A stretch of DNA of 64,000 nucleotides from positions 1-64,000 of the forward strand of contig NZ_AZFV01000003.1 of assembly GCF_001435815.1 (NCBI RefSeq), read 5' to 3'. Both the position numbers and the translations under genes were made by a program. Under the pieces are notes generated by a model. That model saw only the letters and a list, made by a program, of their open reading frames with translations. It had not been told where the DNA came from and did not search any database. Shown in pieces: positions 56,067 to 64,000 of the stretch. Each line of letters begins with the position of its first letter. Within the stretch, counting starts at the first letter, position 1. This DNA is from Companilactobacillus nantensis DSM 16982. Its GTDB lineage: Bacteria > Bacillota > Bacilli > Lactobacillales > Lactobacillaceae.

Positions 56067-57908
56067 TTGACTAAGAGAAGAGAAGATATTAGAAACATTG
56101 CGATCATCGCTCACGTTGACCACGGTAAGACTACATTAGTTAACGAAATGTTAAAACAATCAGACACACTAGGACAACACTACGAAATTCAAGATCGTGC
56201 CCTTGATTCAAATGCTATTGAAAGAGAACGTGGTATCACAATCCTTTCTAAGAATACAGCTGTTGATTACCAAGGCAAGAAAATCAATATTTTGGATACA
56301 CCAGGACACGCGGACTTCGGTGGTGAAGTTGAACGTATCATGAAGATGGTTGATGGTGTACTTCTAGTTGTTGATGCTTATGAAGGTACAATGCCTCAAA
56401 CACGTTTTGTTTTGAAGAAAGCTTTGGAACAACACTTAACACCTATCGTTGTTATCAACAAGATTGATAGACCAGGTGCTCGTCCTGCTGAAGTAGTTGA
56501 CGAAGTTCTTGAACTATTTATCGAATTAGGTGCTGATGATTCACAACTTGATTTCCCAGTTGTTTATGCTTCAGCTATTAACGGAACATCAAGTTACTCA
56601 GATGATCCTGCTGATCAAGAACACACAATGAACCCATTGTTTGACACAATTTTGAAGACAATTCCAGCACCAATTGACAACTCAGACGAACCTCTACAAT
56701 TCCAAGTTGCCTTGCTAGATTACAACGATTACGTTGGTCGTATTGGTATCGGACGTGTCTTCCGTGGAAAGATCAAGGTTGGTGACAGTGTTACTGTTAT
56801 GAAACTTGATGGCTCAACAAAGAATTTCCGTGTTACTAAGTTATTTGGTTTCATGGGCTTGAACCGTGTTGAAATCAATGAAGCTAAAGCCGGAGACTTA
56901 ATTGCCGTTTCTGGTATGGAAGATATTTTCGTTGGTGAAACTGTTACACCAGTTGACCACCAAGAAGCACTTCCATTGCTACGTATCGATGAACCTACAT
57001 TGAAGATGATGTTCCTACAAAACAACTCACCTTTCGCTGGTCGTGAAGGTACAGAAGTTACTGCTAGAAAGATCGAAGACCGTTTGAAGAAACAACTACA
57101 TACTGATGTTTCATTGAAGGTTGAAGATACTGACCAAGCTGGTGCTTGGATGGTTTCAGGTCGTGGTGAACTTCACTTGTCAATCCTTGTTGAAGAAATG
57201 CGTCGTGAAGGTTTCGAATTACAACTATCACGTCCAGAAGTTATTTACAAGACAGTTGATAACCAAAAGTGCGAACCTTTTGAAGAGGTAACTATTGATA
57301 CACCTGACGAATATGTTGGATCAGTTATTGATTCAATGTCACAAAGAAAAGGTGACATGGTTAACATGGAAAGTACAGGAAATGGTCAAACAAAACTTAT
57401 TTTCTCTGCACCTTCTCGTGGTTTGATCGGTTACTCAACAGAATTCTTATCAATGACTGGTGGTTACGGTATTTTGAACCACACATTCTCAGAATACAAA
57501 CCAGTTGTTAAGAACTGGAACCCAGGTAGAAGAACTGGTGCTTTGGTTTCAATTAACCAAGGTCCATCAACTACATATTCACTACAATCAGTTGAAGATC
57601 GTGGTACATTGTTCATCGGTGCCGGTGTTGATGTATACGAAGGTATGATTGTTGGTGAAAGTAGCCGTGATCAAGATATCGCTGTTACTGTTACAAAGGG
57701 TAAGAACCTTACAAATACTCGTGCTTCTGGTAAAGATCACGCTGCTGCTATCAAGACACCTAAGGATATGTCACTTGAACAATCAATCGAATTCCTAAAC
57801 GAAGACGAACTTTGTGAAGTAACACCTGAAAGTGTTAGATTACGTAAGAAGATCTTGAACACAAACGAACGTAAGAAGTTTGACAAATCAAAGAAAAACA
57901 CAAAATAA
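56067..57908 (+). CDS. typA: Ribosome-associated GTPase TypA/BipA
   Basis: 613-residue translational GTPase. G1 motif [10 protein letters not shown] near residue 15, [12 protein letters not shown] (G3) near 75 and [10 protein letters not shown] (G4) near 130, then beta-barrel domain and C-terminal BipA domain ([26 protein letters not shown]). TTG 56067 is the start, with GGAAGGAAG 8 nt before it. Monocistronic between two terminators. Confidence 0.95.
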   Translation: MTKRREDIRNIAIIAHVDHGKTTLVNEMLKQSDTLGQHYEIQDRALDSNAIERERGITILSKNTAVDYQGKKINILDTPGHADFGGEVERIMKMVDGVLLVVDAYEGTMPQTRFVLKKALEQHLTPIVVINKIDRPGARPAEVVDEVLELFIELGADDSQLDFPVVYASAINGTSSYSDDPADQEHTMNPLFDTILKTIPAPIDNSDEPLQFQVALLDYNDYVGRIGIGRVFRGKIKVGDSVTVMKLDGSTKNFRVTKLFGFMGLNRVEINEAKAGDLIAVSGMEDIFVGETVTPVDHQEALPLLRIDEPTLKMMFLQNNSPFAGREGTEVTARKIEDRLKKQLHTDVSLKVEDTDQAGAWMVSGRGELHLSILVEEMRREGFELQLSRPEVIYKTVDNQKCEPFEEVTIDTPDEYVGSVIDSMSQRKGDMVNMESTGNGQTKLIFSAPSRGLIGYSTEFLSMTGGYGILNHTFSEYKPVVKNWNPGRRTGALVSINQGPSTTYSLQSVEDRGTLFIGAGVDVYEGMIVGESSRDQDIAVTVTKGKNLTNTRASGKDHAAAIKTPKDMSLEQSIEFLNEDELCEVTPESVRLRKKILNTNERKKFDKSKKNTK

Positions 57909-57920
57909 TTAATTATTAAG

Positions 57921-57956
57921 AAGGGGTCGTGGACGAAAGTCCGGACCTCTTTTTTT
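57921..57956 (+). terminator. Terminator of typA
   Basis: AGGGGTC.TGGAC and GTCC.GGACCTCT pair around GAAA, followed by seven T. Repeat copy E begins 25 bp later. Confidence 0.75.
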
Positions 57957-57979
57957 GTGGTTAAAATGATAATTGAGTG

Positions 57980-58322
57980 TGCCGCCTCCAGGAACAAGAA
58001 ATTTAGGTCGCTGTGGGGACCGAGTCGAGCCAAGGTCTCGCCTATCGATTTTGAACTTCGCAAAGTGCGCGAAGTTCAAAACTCGTCCCGTGGTGTAAGC
58101 TTAAAGTACTAACGCCACCTTCACAGCGACCTAAATTCTTGTTCCTTCCGGCTAGTTTATTGTTGCTTTTATCATTCCAAACTGTAAGAGCAACAAGTTT
58201 TATAAGCTATTTCACTAGTCCGTAAATGGTGTAATAAGAACAATGCATTCACTATAACAAGCTTATTTATTTTTAATAAATCTTAAAAATTGGTGAATCT
58301 TTTCTCAGCTCTGGAGACGGCA
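57980..58322 (+). repeat. Composite repeat element around copy E
   Basis: Copy E followed by about 160 bp of AT-rich sequence and ending GGAGACGGCA (58313-58322), an inverted match (one mismatch) to TGCCGCCTCC at 57980-57989. The same layout, with shared ...TTCTC, CTGGAGACGGCA and CTAGTCC, occurs at 17161-17437. It fills the 490-bp gap between typA and ftsW. Confidence 0.6.
57981..58161 (+). repeat. Structured repeat, copy E
   Basis: Complete plus-orientation copy 25 bp after the typA terminator. The outer arms AGGAACAAG.AATTTAGG and CCTAAATT.CTTGTTCCT continue into TCGCTG/CAGCGA, with one bulged A. The inner stems include TTTTGAACTTCGC/GCGAAGTTCAAAA and GTGGTGTAAG.../...CTAACGCCAC. Its first inner stem is weaker than in the other copies. 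Confidence 0.88.
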
Positions 58323-58365
58323 TATTTATAAAAGAACCTCACTGTTTTTTTATCGTTTTGTTTGG

Positions 58366-58374
58366 TGGTATAAT
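58366..58374 (+). promoter_or_regulatory. Extended -10 promoter of ftsW
   Basis: TGGTATAAT is a TGN-TATAAT extended -10, 29 bp before the ftsW start and 44 bp after the composite repeat. Confidence 0.6.
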
Positions 58375-58402
58375 CTTATTATCAGATTTTAGGAGTTCAA
58401 AT

Positions 58403-59581
58403 GTGAAAAAATTAAGGAAAATCGACTTATGGATAGTCATTCCATACATTTTGCTTTTGGGTATTGGAATTGTCATGGTTTACTCAGCCAGTTTCTACAA
58501 TGCTTTAGTTGTTGGTGGTAAAACTAATCAATATTTAGTTAAACAAGCTCTCTATGCTGTCTTGGGACTCTTTCTGTGTTATATAACCTTTATGCTGAAA
58601 GAAAGGATACTCAAAAATCAGCGAATTTTAAGTTTTGTCATGATTGTCACTTTAGGGTCGCTATTTTACTTGTTGGGTCGAGCATATTTAGTTCCTAGTA
58701 GTCGTGTTAATGGTGCTTCAGCTTGGATCAATTTGGGCTTCTTTAACTTTCAACCGCTTGAATTGGCAAAATTGTTTTTGATAATGTTTTTAGCATTAGT
58801 GTTAACAAATAAACAAAATCGGTTACTCAAGAAACAAGGTTGGCGCGAAGTCTTTCGTGAAGTCTTTCAACCGTTAGTCATTGTTGGTTCCATTATTGTC
58901 ATGGTTTTATTGCAACCAGATATTGGTGGTGCCTTGATTTTATCGTTAATTACGCTTGTTTTAATATCGTCATCAACGATTCCTGGTCGTTTGATTGCTG
59001 AACTGAGTGGTGCACTTTTAGTTGTCTTCACGGGTGTAATCGTTATGATTACTAAATTTCCACCATCTTTTGTGAAGCACAATTATGCCTATCAACGATT
59101 TTTAGCTATGCAGCATCCATTCCAATTGGAACAAAAGGCTGGGGCTCAGTTAGTTAATTCCTTCTATGCAATTAGTAATGGTGGTGTTTTTGGAGTTGGA
59201 CTAGGTAATAGTATTCAAAAACGTGGTTATTTACCTGAACCTCATACTGATTTCATTATGTCAATTGTCAGTGAAGAGTTGGGATTTATCGGCGTTGCGT
59301 TCATTTTAGGATTATTGTTTATCATTATTATGAGAATGATTTCGTTAGGCTTTAGATCAAAAAAAACATATAATTCATTAGTTTATTACGGCGTAGCTAC
59401 AATGATTTTGGCACAAATTATTTTAAATGTCGGGGGATTGCTAGGTTTGATTCCTCTGACTGGTGTTACATTGCCATTTATTAGTTATGGTGGTTCCAGT
59501 ATGTTAGTGTTGTCTGTTGCTTTGGGAGTTGTCTTAAATTTGGAGACAACAGCTAAATTTGAAAAAATGAAAAAAGGGTGA
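58403..59581 (+). CDS. ftsW: FtsW/RodA/SpoVE-family protein, probably FtsW
   Basis: Polytopic SEDS glycosyltransferase that polymerises lipid II. 392 residues from GTG 58403 (AGGAG 7 nt before it). Ten hydrophobic segments. SEDS motifs: VMVYSAS, NGASAWINLGFFNFQPLELAKL, and PLTGVTLPFISYGGSS. Its place upstream of ylbG-rsmD-coaD matches ftsW in Bacilli; RodA is the alternative. Confidence 0.92.
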   Translation: MKKLRKIDLWIVIPYILLLGIGIVMVYSASFYNALVVGGKTNQYLVKQALYAVLGLFLCYITFMLKERILKNQRILSFVMIVTLGSLFYLLGRAYLVPSSRVNGASAWINLGFFNFQPLELAKLFLIMFLALVLTNKQNRLLKKQGWREVFREVFQPLVIVGSIIVMVLLQPDIGGALILSLITLVLISSSTIPGRLIAELSGALLVVFTGVIVMITKFPPSFVKHNYAYQRFLAMQHPFQLEQKAGAQLVNSFYAISNGGVFGVGLGNSIQKRGYLPEPHTDFIMSIVSEELGFIGVAFILGLLFIIIMRMISLGFRSKKTYNSLVYYGVATMILAQIILNVGGLLGLIPLTGVTLPFISYGGSSMLVLSVALGVVLNLETTAKFEKMKKG

Positions 59582-59585
59582 TCCT

Positions 59586-59849
59586 ATGTATAAAAAAGTA
59601 GAGCGTCAGGCACTTTATGTCTGGGTCTACTCATTAAAGTGGAGAAAAAAATTGCAACGTTACGGTACAATTTATTACACTTCTCCCAAAATGAAATATG
59701 TGATGTTATACGTTAATTCCAGTAAGGTTCCAGAAATTAGAAAAGAATTGATTGCTAAAAATTATGTCAAACGAGTTGCTTTGGCTCATCGCAAGGAATT
59801 AGACGAACATTTTGTTTTAAAATCAAACAGTAGTGAAGAGGAAGATTAA
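59586..59849 (+). CDS. ylbG: UPF0298 family protein YlbG
   Basis: 87-residue cytoplasmic protein starting MYKKVERQALYVWVYSLKW. UPF0298/YlbG is conserved in Bacilli between ftsW-like and rsmD genes; the function is not established. Stop and the next start overlap by one base (TAATG). Confidence 0.88.
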   Translation: MYKKVERQALYVWVYSLKWRKKLQRYGTIYYTSPKMKYVMLYVNSSKVPEIRKELIAKNYVKRVALAHRKELDEHFVLKSNSSEEED

Positions 59850-60400
59850 TGAAGGTTGTTTCAGGCAAGTTCCGTGGTTTAAATTTAAAGGCAGTACCAA
59901 CTAACAATACTCGTCCCACATCGTCTAAGGTCAAGGAAGCAGTTTTCAGTATGATTTCACCATACATGGTTGATGGGGTCGCTTTGGATCTTTTTGCGGG
60001 TACTGGCAGTCTTGGAATTGAGGCTGTTTCCCGTGGCTATGAGAAGGCATATTTGGTAGACAAAGCTTATAAGGCTATTAACACGATTAAAGAGAATCTT
60101 GAAAAAACTCATGCTGAAGATAGTTTTGTTGTTATGAAAACAGCAGCTACGGAAGCTTTGCAGAAATTTGCAGCTGATGGTGTGAAATTTGACTTAGTTT
60201 TCCTAGATCCACCGTACCGAATGAAAATTACTGAACAAATTATTAAAGATATGGTTGAATTAGATTTATTGAATCCTGACGCCATTATCGTTGATGAAAC
60301 TGATTATGATATTGATTTGAGTGATTTCGAACGGATTGAATTGCTCAAGGAAAAACGTTACAAAGATACAAAGGTTGCATTGTATCAATTTGGAGGATAA
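59849..60400 (+). CDS. rsmD: 16S rRNA (guanine966-N2)-methyltransferase RsmD
   Basis: 183 residues. SAM-binding LDLFAGTGSLGIEAVSRG near residue 45 and catalytic DPPY (FLDPPYRM) near 115. Methylates G966 of 16S rRNA. Translationally coupled to ylbG. GGAGG at its very end serves coaD. Confidence 0.94.
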   Translation: MKVVSGKFRGLNLKAVPTNNTRPTSSKVKEAVFSMISPYMVDGVALDLFAGTGSLGIEAVSRGYEKAYLVDKAYKAINTIKENLEKTHAEDSFVVMKTAATEALQKFAADGVKFDLVFLDPPYRMKITEQIIKDMVELDLLNPDAIIVDETDYDIDLSDFERIELLKEKRYKDTKVALYQFGG

Positions 60401-60401
60401 C

Positions 60402-60893
60402 ATGTCGCAAAAGATTGGACTATTTGTGGGAAGTTTTGACCCCGTTACTTATGGCCACTTGGATATTATTCATCGAGCTGCCAAATTGTTTGATAAATTA
60501 TATGTGGCACCGATGACTAATACTTCCAAAAAGTATTTATTTACTTATGAAGAAAAAAAAGCTTTTATTGAGGCGGAAATAACTGATCTTGATAATGTTG
60601 AAGTTGTTGATGCCAAGGGACAGCTGACAGTTAAGTTGGCTCAGCAGTTGGATGTCAACTTTTTAGTACGTTCCATGCGGACTGCTGATGATTTTAAATA
60701 TGAATCTGGTATATCAGCAATTAATCAAATTCTAGATAAAAAAATTGAAACAATATTTCTGCTAGCAAATAGCAAATATGCTACGATATCTTCATCGATG
60801 ATGAAAGAAGTTGCAAGTTTTGGCGGAGATATTTCAGGGTACGTTCCTCCGGCAGTGGCTAAGGCATTGATAGAGAAGTATAGGAAGGACTAG
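60402..60893 (+). CDS. coaD: Phosphopantetheine adenylyltransferase CoaD
   Basis: 163 residues from ATG 60402 with GGAGG upstream. Converts 4'-phosphopantetheine to dephospho-CoA. Nucleotidyltransferase motif GSFDPVTYGHLDII and C-terminal ISSSMMKEV (usually ISSTxVRE) are seen. The early frame that runs back into rsmD is not part of it. Confidence 0.95.
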   Translation: MSQKIGLFVGSFDPVTYGHLDIIHRAAKLFDKLYVAPMTNTSKKYLFTYEEKKAFIEAEITDLDNVEVVDAKGQLTVKLAQQLDVNFLVRSMRTADDFKYESGISAINQILDKKIETIFLLANSKYATISSSMMKEVASFGGDISGYVPPAVAKALIEKYRKD

Positions 60894-60899
60894 CCTATT

Positions 60900-61955
60900 T
60901 TGAAATTTAATAAAACAAGAAACAAAGTTTTTGGTGCCATTTTTATATTTATTGTTGTAGTAGCATTTTTCGTCATGCCAACGGGTTATTATTTGGAAGT
61001 TCCGGGAACTGCTGAGGATACCTCGCAATTTGTTAAGGTTAATGGCAAACATGATAAGAAAAAGGGTAATTTACTCTTAACGACAGTTGGGATTGTTACT
61101 GGAACTCCATTTACTATGTTGAAATCATTAGGGAATAATTTTGAAACAGTTTATTCGCAAAAAGACTTAATGGGTGATGAAAATAGTCAACAATATTTCC
61201 AAGTTCAACAGTATTACATGAAGTCAGCTCAGAATAATGCCATTCAGGCTGCCTATTCAAGGGCTGATAAACCGTTTACTAAGAAATACCTAGGTGTTTA
61301 TGTAATGGATATCATGGATAACTCTGATTTTAAGAATAAGTTGGAAATGGGCGACACAATTACATCTATTAATGGTTATCATTTTAAGAATGCCAATCAG
61401 TTTATTAGTTATGTTAAGAAACAAGATAAACATTCAACCGTGAAAATCAGCTTTTTACGTGATGGTAAGGAAAAGACAGCCTCTGGTAAGTTAGTTAAAT
61501 TAGCTACCACTAAGCGTTTTGGTTTAGGTATTACCTTGACTGATAACACAGAAGCAGAGGGTAATCCACCAACGAAGATCAATGCCGGAAATATCGGTGG
61601 CCCTTCAGCTGGCTTGATGTTTACGCTCCAAGTCTACTCACAAGTTGCTAATAAGGACCTAAAGGCTGGTCGAACGATTGCTGGTACCGGAACAATCGAT
61701 CCAGATGGAACAGTTGGTCCTATTGGGGGAATTGAGAAGAAAGTCTATGCTGCATCTGAAGAAGGAGCTACGGTTTTCTTTGCTCCAGATGACCCCGTTA
61801 CTAAGGAAATTAAGAAGTATGAGCCAAACTACGTCAATAATTATCATTTAGCTTTACGTGCGGCTAAGAAGCTACACACAAAGATGAAGATTGTTCCTGT
61901 TAAGAATTTAAATGATGCGATTAATTATCTTGAGAAGACAAAACAGTCCAAATAA
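60900..61955 (+). CDS. SepM-like membrane serine protease (PDZ + Lon-type)
   Basis: 351 residues from TTG 60900, 10 nt after AGGAAGGA. N-terminal membrane helix (about 9-28), a PDZ domain (about 120-205, GVYVMDIMDNSDFKN...GDTITSINGYH) and a Lon-type catalytic domain with Ser236 in GGPSAGLMF and Lys in GIEKKV. Homologues (YlbL, streptococcal SepM) cut peptides outside the cell. SepM processes a competence peptide; the comEA/comEC genes nearby make a link attractive but unproven. Confidence 0.9.
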   Translation: MKFNKTRNKVFGAIFIFIVVVAFFVMPTGYYLEVPGTAEDTSQFVKVNGKHDKKKGNLLLTTVGIVTGTPFTMLKSLGNNFETVYSQKDLMGDENSQQYFQVQQYYMKSAQNNAIQAAYSRADKPFTKKYLGVYVMDIMDNSDFKNKLEMGDTITSINGYHFKNANQFISYVKKQDKHSTVKISFLRDGKEKTASGKLVKLATTKRFGLGITLTDNTEAEGNPPTKINAGNIGGPSAGLMFTLQVYSQVANKDLKAGRTIAGTGTIDPDGTVGPIGGIEKKVYAASEEGATVFFAPDDPVTKEIKKYEPNYVNNYHLALRAAKKLHTKMKIVPVKNLNDAINYLEKTKQSK

Positions 61956-61968
61956 GGGCTGTTTTTTT
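61939..61968 (+). terminator. Terminator of the ftsW-sepM run
   Basis: AAACAGTCC and GGGCTGTTT pair (one G-U) with T-run; repeat copy F begins 13 bp later. Confidence 0.8.
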
Positions 61969-61980
61969 GTTTTTGGGGGT

Positions 61981-62156
61981 CCGCCTCTGGGTGCAACAAT
62001 CTTTGGTGCGCTGGACCGGTTGGAGCCAAGGTCTCCAACCTCGATTTTGAACCTCGCATGGACCGCGAGTTTCAAAACTCGTCCCGTGGTGTAGGCGCTA
62101 AAGCACCAACGCCACCTGCACTGCTGCCAAAGATTCTTGCACCCAGAGGCTAGTTT
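61981..62156 (+). repeat. Structured repeat, copy F
   Basis: Complete plus-orientation copy. The outer arms 61984-62006 and 62127-62149 pair at 22 of 23 positions, with one C-C mismatch at the same place as in copy C. Inner stems GGTTGGAG/CTCCAACC, TTTTGAA..CTCGC/GCGAG..TTCAAAA and GTGGTGTAGGCGC/GCACCAACGCCAC. A 60-codon open frame through it is not a gene. Between it and comEA lie only AT-rich sequence and a terminator. Confidence 0.9.
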
Positions 62157-62252
62157 ATTTGTTTTTTCTAATAATTTTTAATATTAATAACTTGGTAAAT
62201 AACTTGCTGCGGAAGGAAAATAAACTATCAAAAAGAGTGTAATACTAAAAGG

Positions 62253-62289
62253 CTGGATGAATTTTTATTAAAGTTTATCCAGTTTTTTT
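62253..62289 (+). terminator. Terminator or attenuator upstream of comEA
   Basis: CTGGATGAA and TTTATCCAG (one G-U pair), then TTTTTTT, ending 15 bp before the comEA ribosome site. No promoter is visible between it and the gene. Confidence 0.75.
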
Positions 62290-62315
62290 GCGTACTTTTT
62301 TTCGAGGTGATAAAA

Positions 62316-62930
62316 ATGAAAGGAATTTTTGATTATTGTAAACGCAATAAGATGATGATCGTGCTTGGTTTAATTATATTTGGATTAGGAACTGGTTACT
62401 TTTTGACGCATAAATCAGTGTCACAAGCTCCGGTTAAGAATGATATTAAGGTGGAGTCTAAGGCAACTGAAAACGCGGGTAAGTCCCCTAAAACAGCGAA
62501 AGTTAGTGTGATTGTGGTCGATATTCAAGGTGCTGTTAAGACTCCTGGTGTCTATCGACTAAAAAGTGGTGCAATTGTTCAAGATGCTTTGAAGATGGCT
62601 GGGGGATTAATTCAAACGGCTGATACTAAGCAATTAAATCAAGCTAAGAAATTGACTGATCAGATGCAAATATATGTGCCAGTAGTTGGAGAGAAGGGTA
62701 ATACCGGATCTGTTTCTAGTAGTAATAATGGTGATAAAAAGGTTGTCAATATTAATACTGCGACAGTTGATGATTTTAAAGGTGTTTCTGGGATTGGTCC
62801 TAAGAAGGCTGAGAAGATTATTGCTTTCCGTGAAAAAAATGGACAGTTTCAACAGTTGCATGATTTAACGAAAGTTTCTGGTATTGGTGAGAAAAGTTTA
62901 GAATCTCTTAAAGATCAATTAACTGTGTAA
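62316..62930 (+). CDS. comEA: Competence protein ComEA
   Basis: DNA-receptor protein for transformation. 204 residues from ATG 62316 (GAGGTGA before it). N-terminal membrane anchor (about 12-28), an SLBB-like domain (about 65-125, VVDIQGAVKTPGVYRL) and a C-terminal helix-hairpin-helix pair that binds DNA (VNINTATVDDFKGVSGIG, TKVSGIGEKSLESL). The comEC gene follows one base after its stop. Confidence 0.93.
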   Translation: MKGIFDYCKRNKMMIVLGLIIFGLGTGYFLTHKSVSQAPVKNDIKVESKATENAGKSPKTAKVSVIVVDIQGAVKTPGVYRLKSGAIVQDALKMAGGLIQTADTKQLNQAKKLTDQMQIYVPVVGEKGNTGSVSSSNNGDKKVVNINTATVDDFKGVSGIGPKKAEKIIAFREKNGQFQQLHDLTKVSGIGEKSLESLKDQLTV

Positions 62931-62931
62931 T

Positions 62932-64000
62932 ATGAAGGATCGACTGATTTTTCCCGCTTTGCTAGTTATTTTAGTGGTAACAATTTACTTTGAATCAGCT
63001 TTTTTTGTCATCTTTTTGATGCTGTTGCTATTTCGAGTTTTATTTTTGAAAAATATTCGCTTATTAATATTGTTGGGATTGGTTGGATTAGGAATCTTTT
63101 TTAGATGTCAGCAACTAGAAAGGAATCTTAAACCAGTAGTACCGGCATTTTCATCTGCAATTTTTGCCCCAGATGCGTATTCAGTCAATGGTGATGTGTT
63201 AAGTGGTGAAATTCAAACGGGACGGCAAACAGTAAGGTTTATTTATCGCTTAAAATCTAAATCTGAACAGACTAAATGGCTTAGGCAAACGGAAATTATC
63301 CAAGCTCCGGTAAAAATAAAGAAAGTTACAGAACTCAAAGGACCACGTAATCCCGGAGAATTTGATTTCAAAAAATATGCTATGCACAAAAATGTCCATT
63401 ATTCGGTTGAGTTACAACAAATTGGTGCTGGCCAACTTTATCAACCTGTAACTTTGTTAGAAAAAATAAATGTTTTACGAATACATATAATTCAACATCT
63501 CAGTAGGTTACCAAAATGGTTAAATATCCATGCTCAGAGTTTGATTGTTGGTTATACAGCTAGTTCTAATAAAGATTTTCTCAAAATTTTGAGTGTGCTT
63601 GGGGTAATTCATCTCTTTAGTTTATCCGGACTACATGTTCTGATTTTATTAACGATTATCCGTAAAATAACGTCTTACTTGCGGATTCCTTTAGAATGGG
63701 TCAATGATGTGATGTTGATTTTATTGCCCTGTTACGGACTGTTAGTAGGTTCTAAAAGTGGGATATGGCGGGCAATTGTCTTAGCAATGGTGGGGATAGT
63801 TTTGGCAAAATTAAATTTATCTTGGAGCCGCTTAGATGTTTTTAGTCTGACTATCATAATTTGTGTGTTTATTTATCCATTTGCGATTACTGAGATGGGC
63901 GGACAGCTGAGCTTTTTACTATCATTTGCAATTCTTTATTTGTATAAAGAAGCACATTTTTTACTGACGGTATTTAAAATGAATTTAGTCAGTTTGCCAG
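62932..64000 (+). CDS. comEC: Competence channel protein ComEC (5' part; runs off the window)
   Basis: Starts at ATG 62932, one base after the comEA stop, and stays open for 356 codons to the window end. The first 70 residues hold membrane helices; then an external OB-like part (VNGDVLSGEIQTGRQTVRF, GPRNPGEFDFKKYAM). The ComEC signature IHLFSLSGLHVLILL is at about residue 224. It is the DNA-uptake pore of the transformation machinery. Its C-terminal metallo-beta-lactamase-like part, if present, would lie outside the window. Confidence 0.93.
   Translation, partial: MKDRLIFPALLVILVVTIYFESAFFVIFLMLLLFRVLFLKNIRLLILLGLVGLGIFFRCQQLERNLKPVVPAFSSAIFAPDAYSVNGDVLSGEIQTGRQTVRFIYRLKSKSEQTKWLRQTEIIQAPVKIKKVTELKGPRNPGEFDFKKYAMHKNVHYSVELQQIGAGQLYQPVTLLEKINVLRIHIIQHLSRLPKWLNIHAQSLIVGYTASSNKDFLKILSVLGVIHLFSLSGLHVLILLTIIRKITSYLRIPLEWVNDVMLILLPCYGLLVGSKSGIWRAIVLAMVGIVLAKLNLSWSRLDVFSLTIIICVFIYPFAITEMGGQLSFLLSFAILYLYKEAHFLLTVFKMNLVSLP

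Overview
The window is a low-GC Firmicute chromosome segment. Gene content and order (mraZ-rsmH-ftsL-pbp-mraY-murD-murG-divIB-ftsA-ftsZ-sepF-ylmG-ylmH-divIVA-ileS, RpoY-RNase J, a D-lactate-dehydrogenase-type enzyme, a four-gene pyruvate dehydrogenase operon, DUF1831 beside NifS, SLAP repeats, DUF4044) point to a lactic acid bacterium of the Lactobacillaceae. A Companilactobacillus-like species is my best guess; that is inference, since there is no rRNA here.

Layout. 1-0.8 kb: tail of a repeat element, a terminator, a complete repeat copy and a tiny DUF4044 gene. 0.8-13.9 kb: the division and cell-wall (dcw) cluster, headed by MraZ with three GTGG boxes at 10-bp spacing as its probable operator. 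14-17 kb: isoleucine T-box leader, ileS, cold-shock gene. 17.5-26.1 kb: housekeeping operons (Nudix, MtnN, NifS, DUF1831; MnmA; phosphatase, TPR, RecD2). 26.2-43.9 kb: accessory region with small regulators paired with membrane proteins (ArsR/MFS, LytTR/DUF3021, AgrC-AgrA-like pair with a SLAP surface protein, SdpI-like, TetR/YhgE-like/CDF, QacA-like/TetR) and decayed gene fragments. 43.9-48.4 kb, minus strand: isochorismatase, lipid kinase, RNase J, RpoY, peptide deformylase. 48.8-55 kb: D-2-hydroxyacid dehydrogenase and pdhABCD. 55-64 kb: UPF0223, IMPase, TypA, FtsW, YlbG, RsmD, CoaD, SepM-like protease, ComEA and the start of ComEC.

The most striking non-coding signal is a dispersed, highly structured repeat of about 180 bp: six full copies (253-437, 17261-17436, 20656-20842, 47500-47680, 57981-58161, 61981-62156) and one partial copy at the window start. 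Each folds into a long outer stem plus three inner hairpins. The stems differ in sequence between copies but stay complementary, so structure is conserved by compensatory change. Two copies sit in larger composites bounded by TGCCGYCTCC / GGAGRCGG ends. Other second-look items are palindromic operators beside the small regulators, a hairpin around the ribosome site of the LytTR gene, and a terminator just upstream of comEA.
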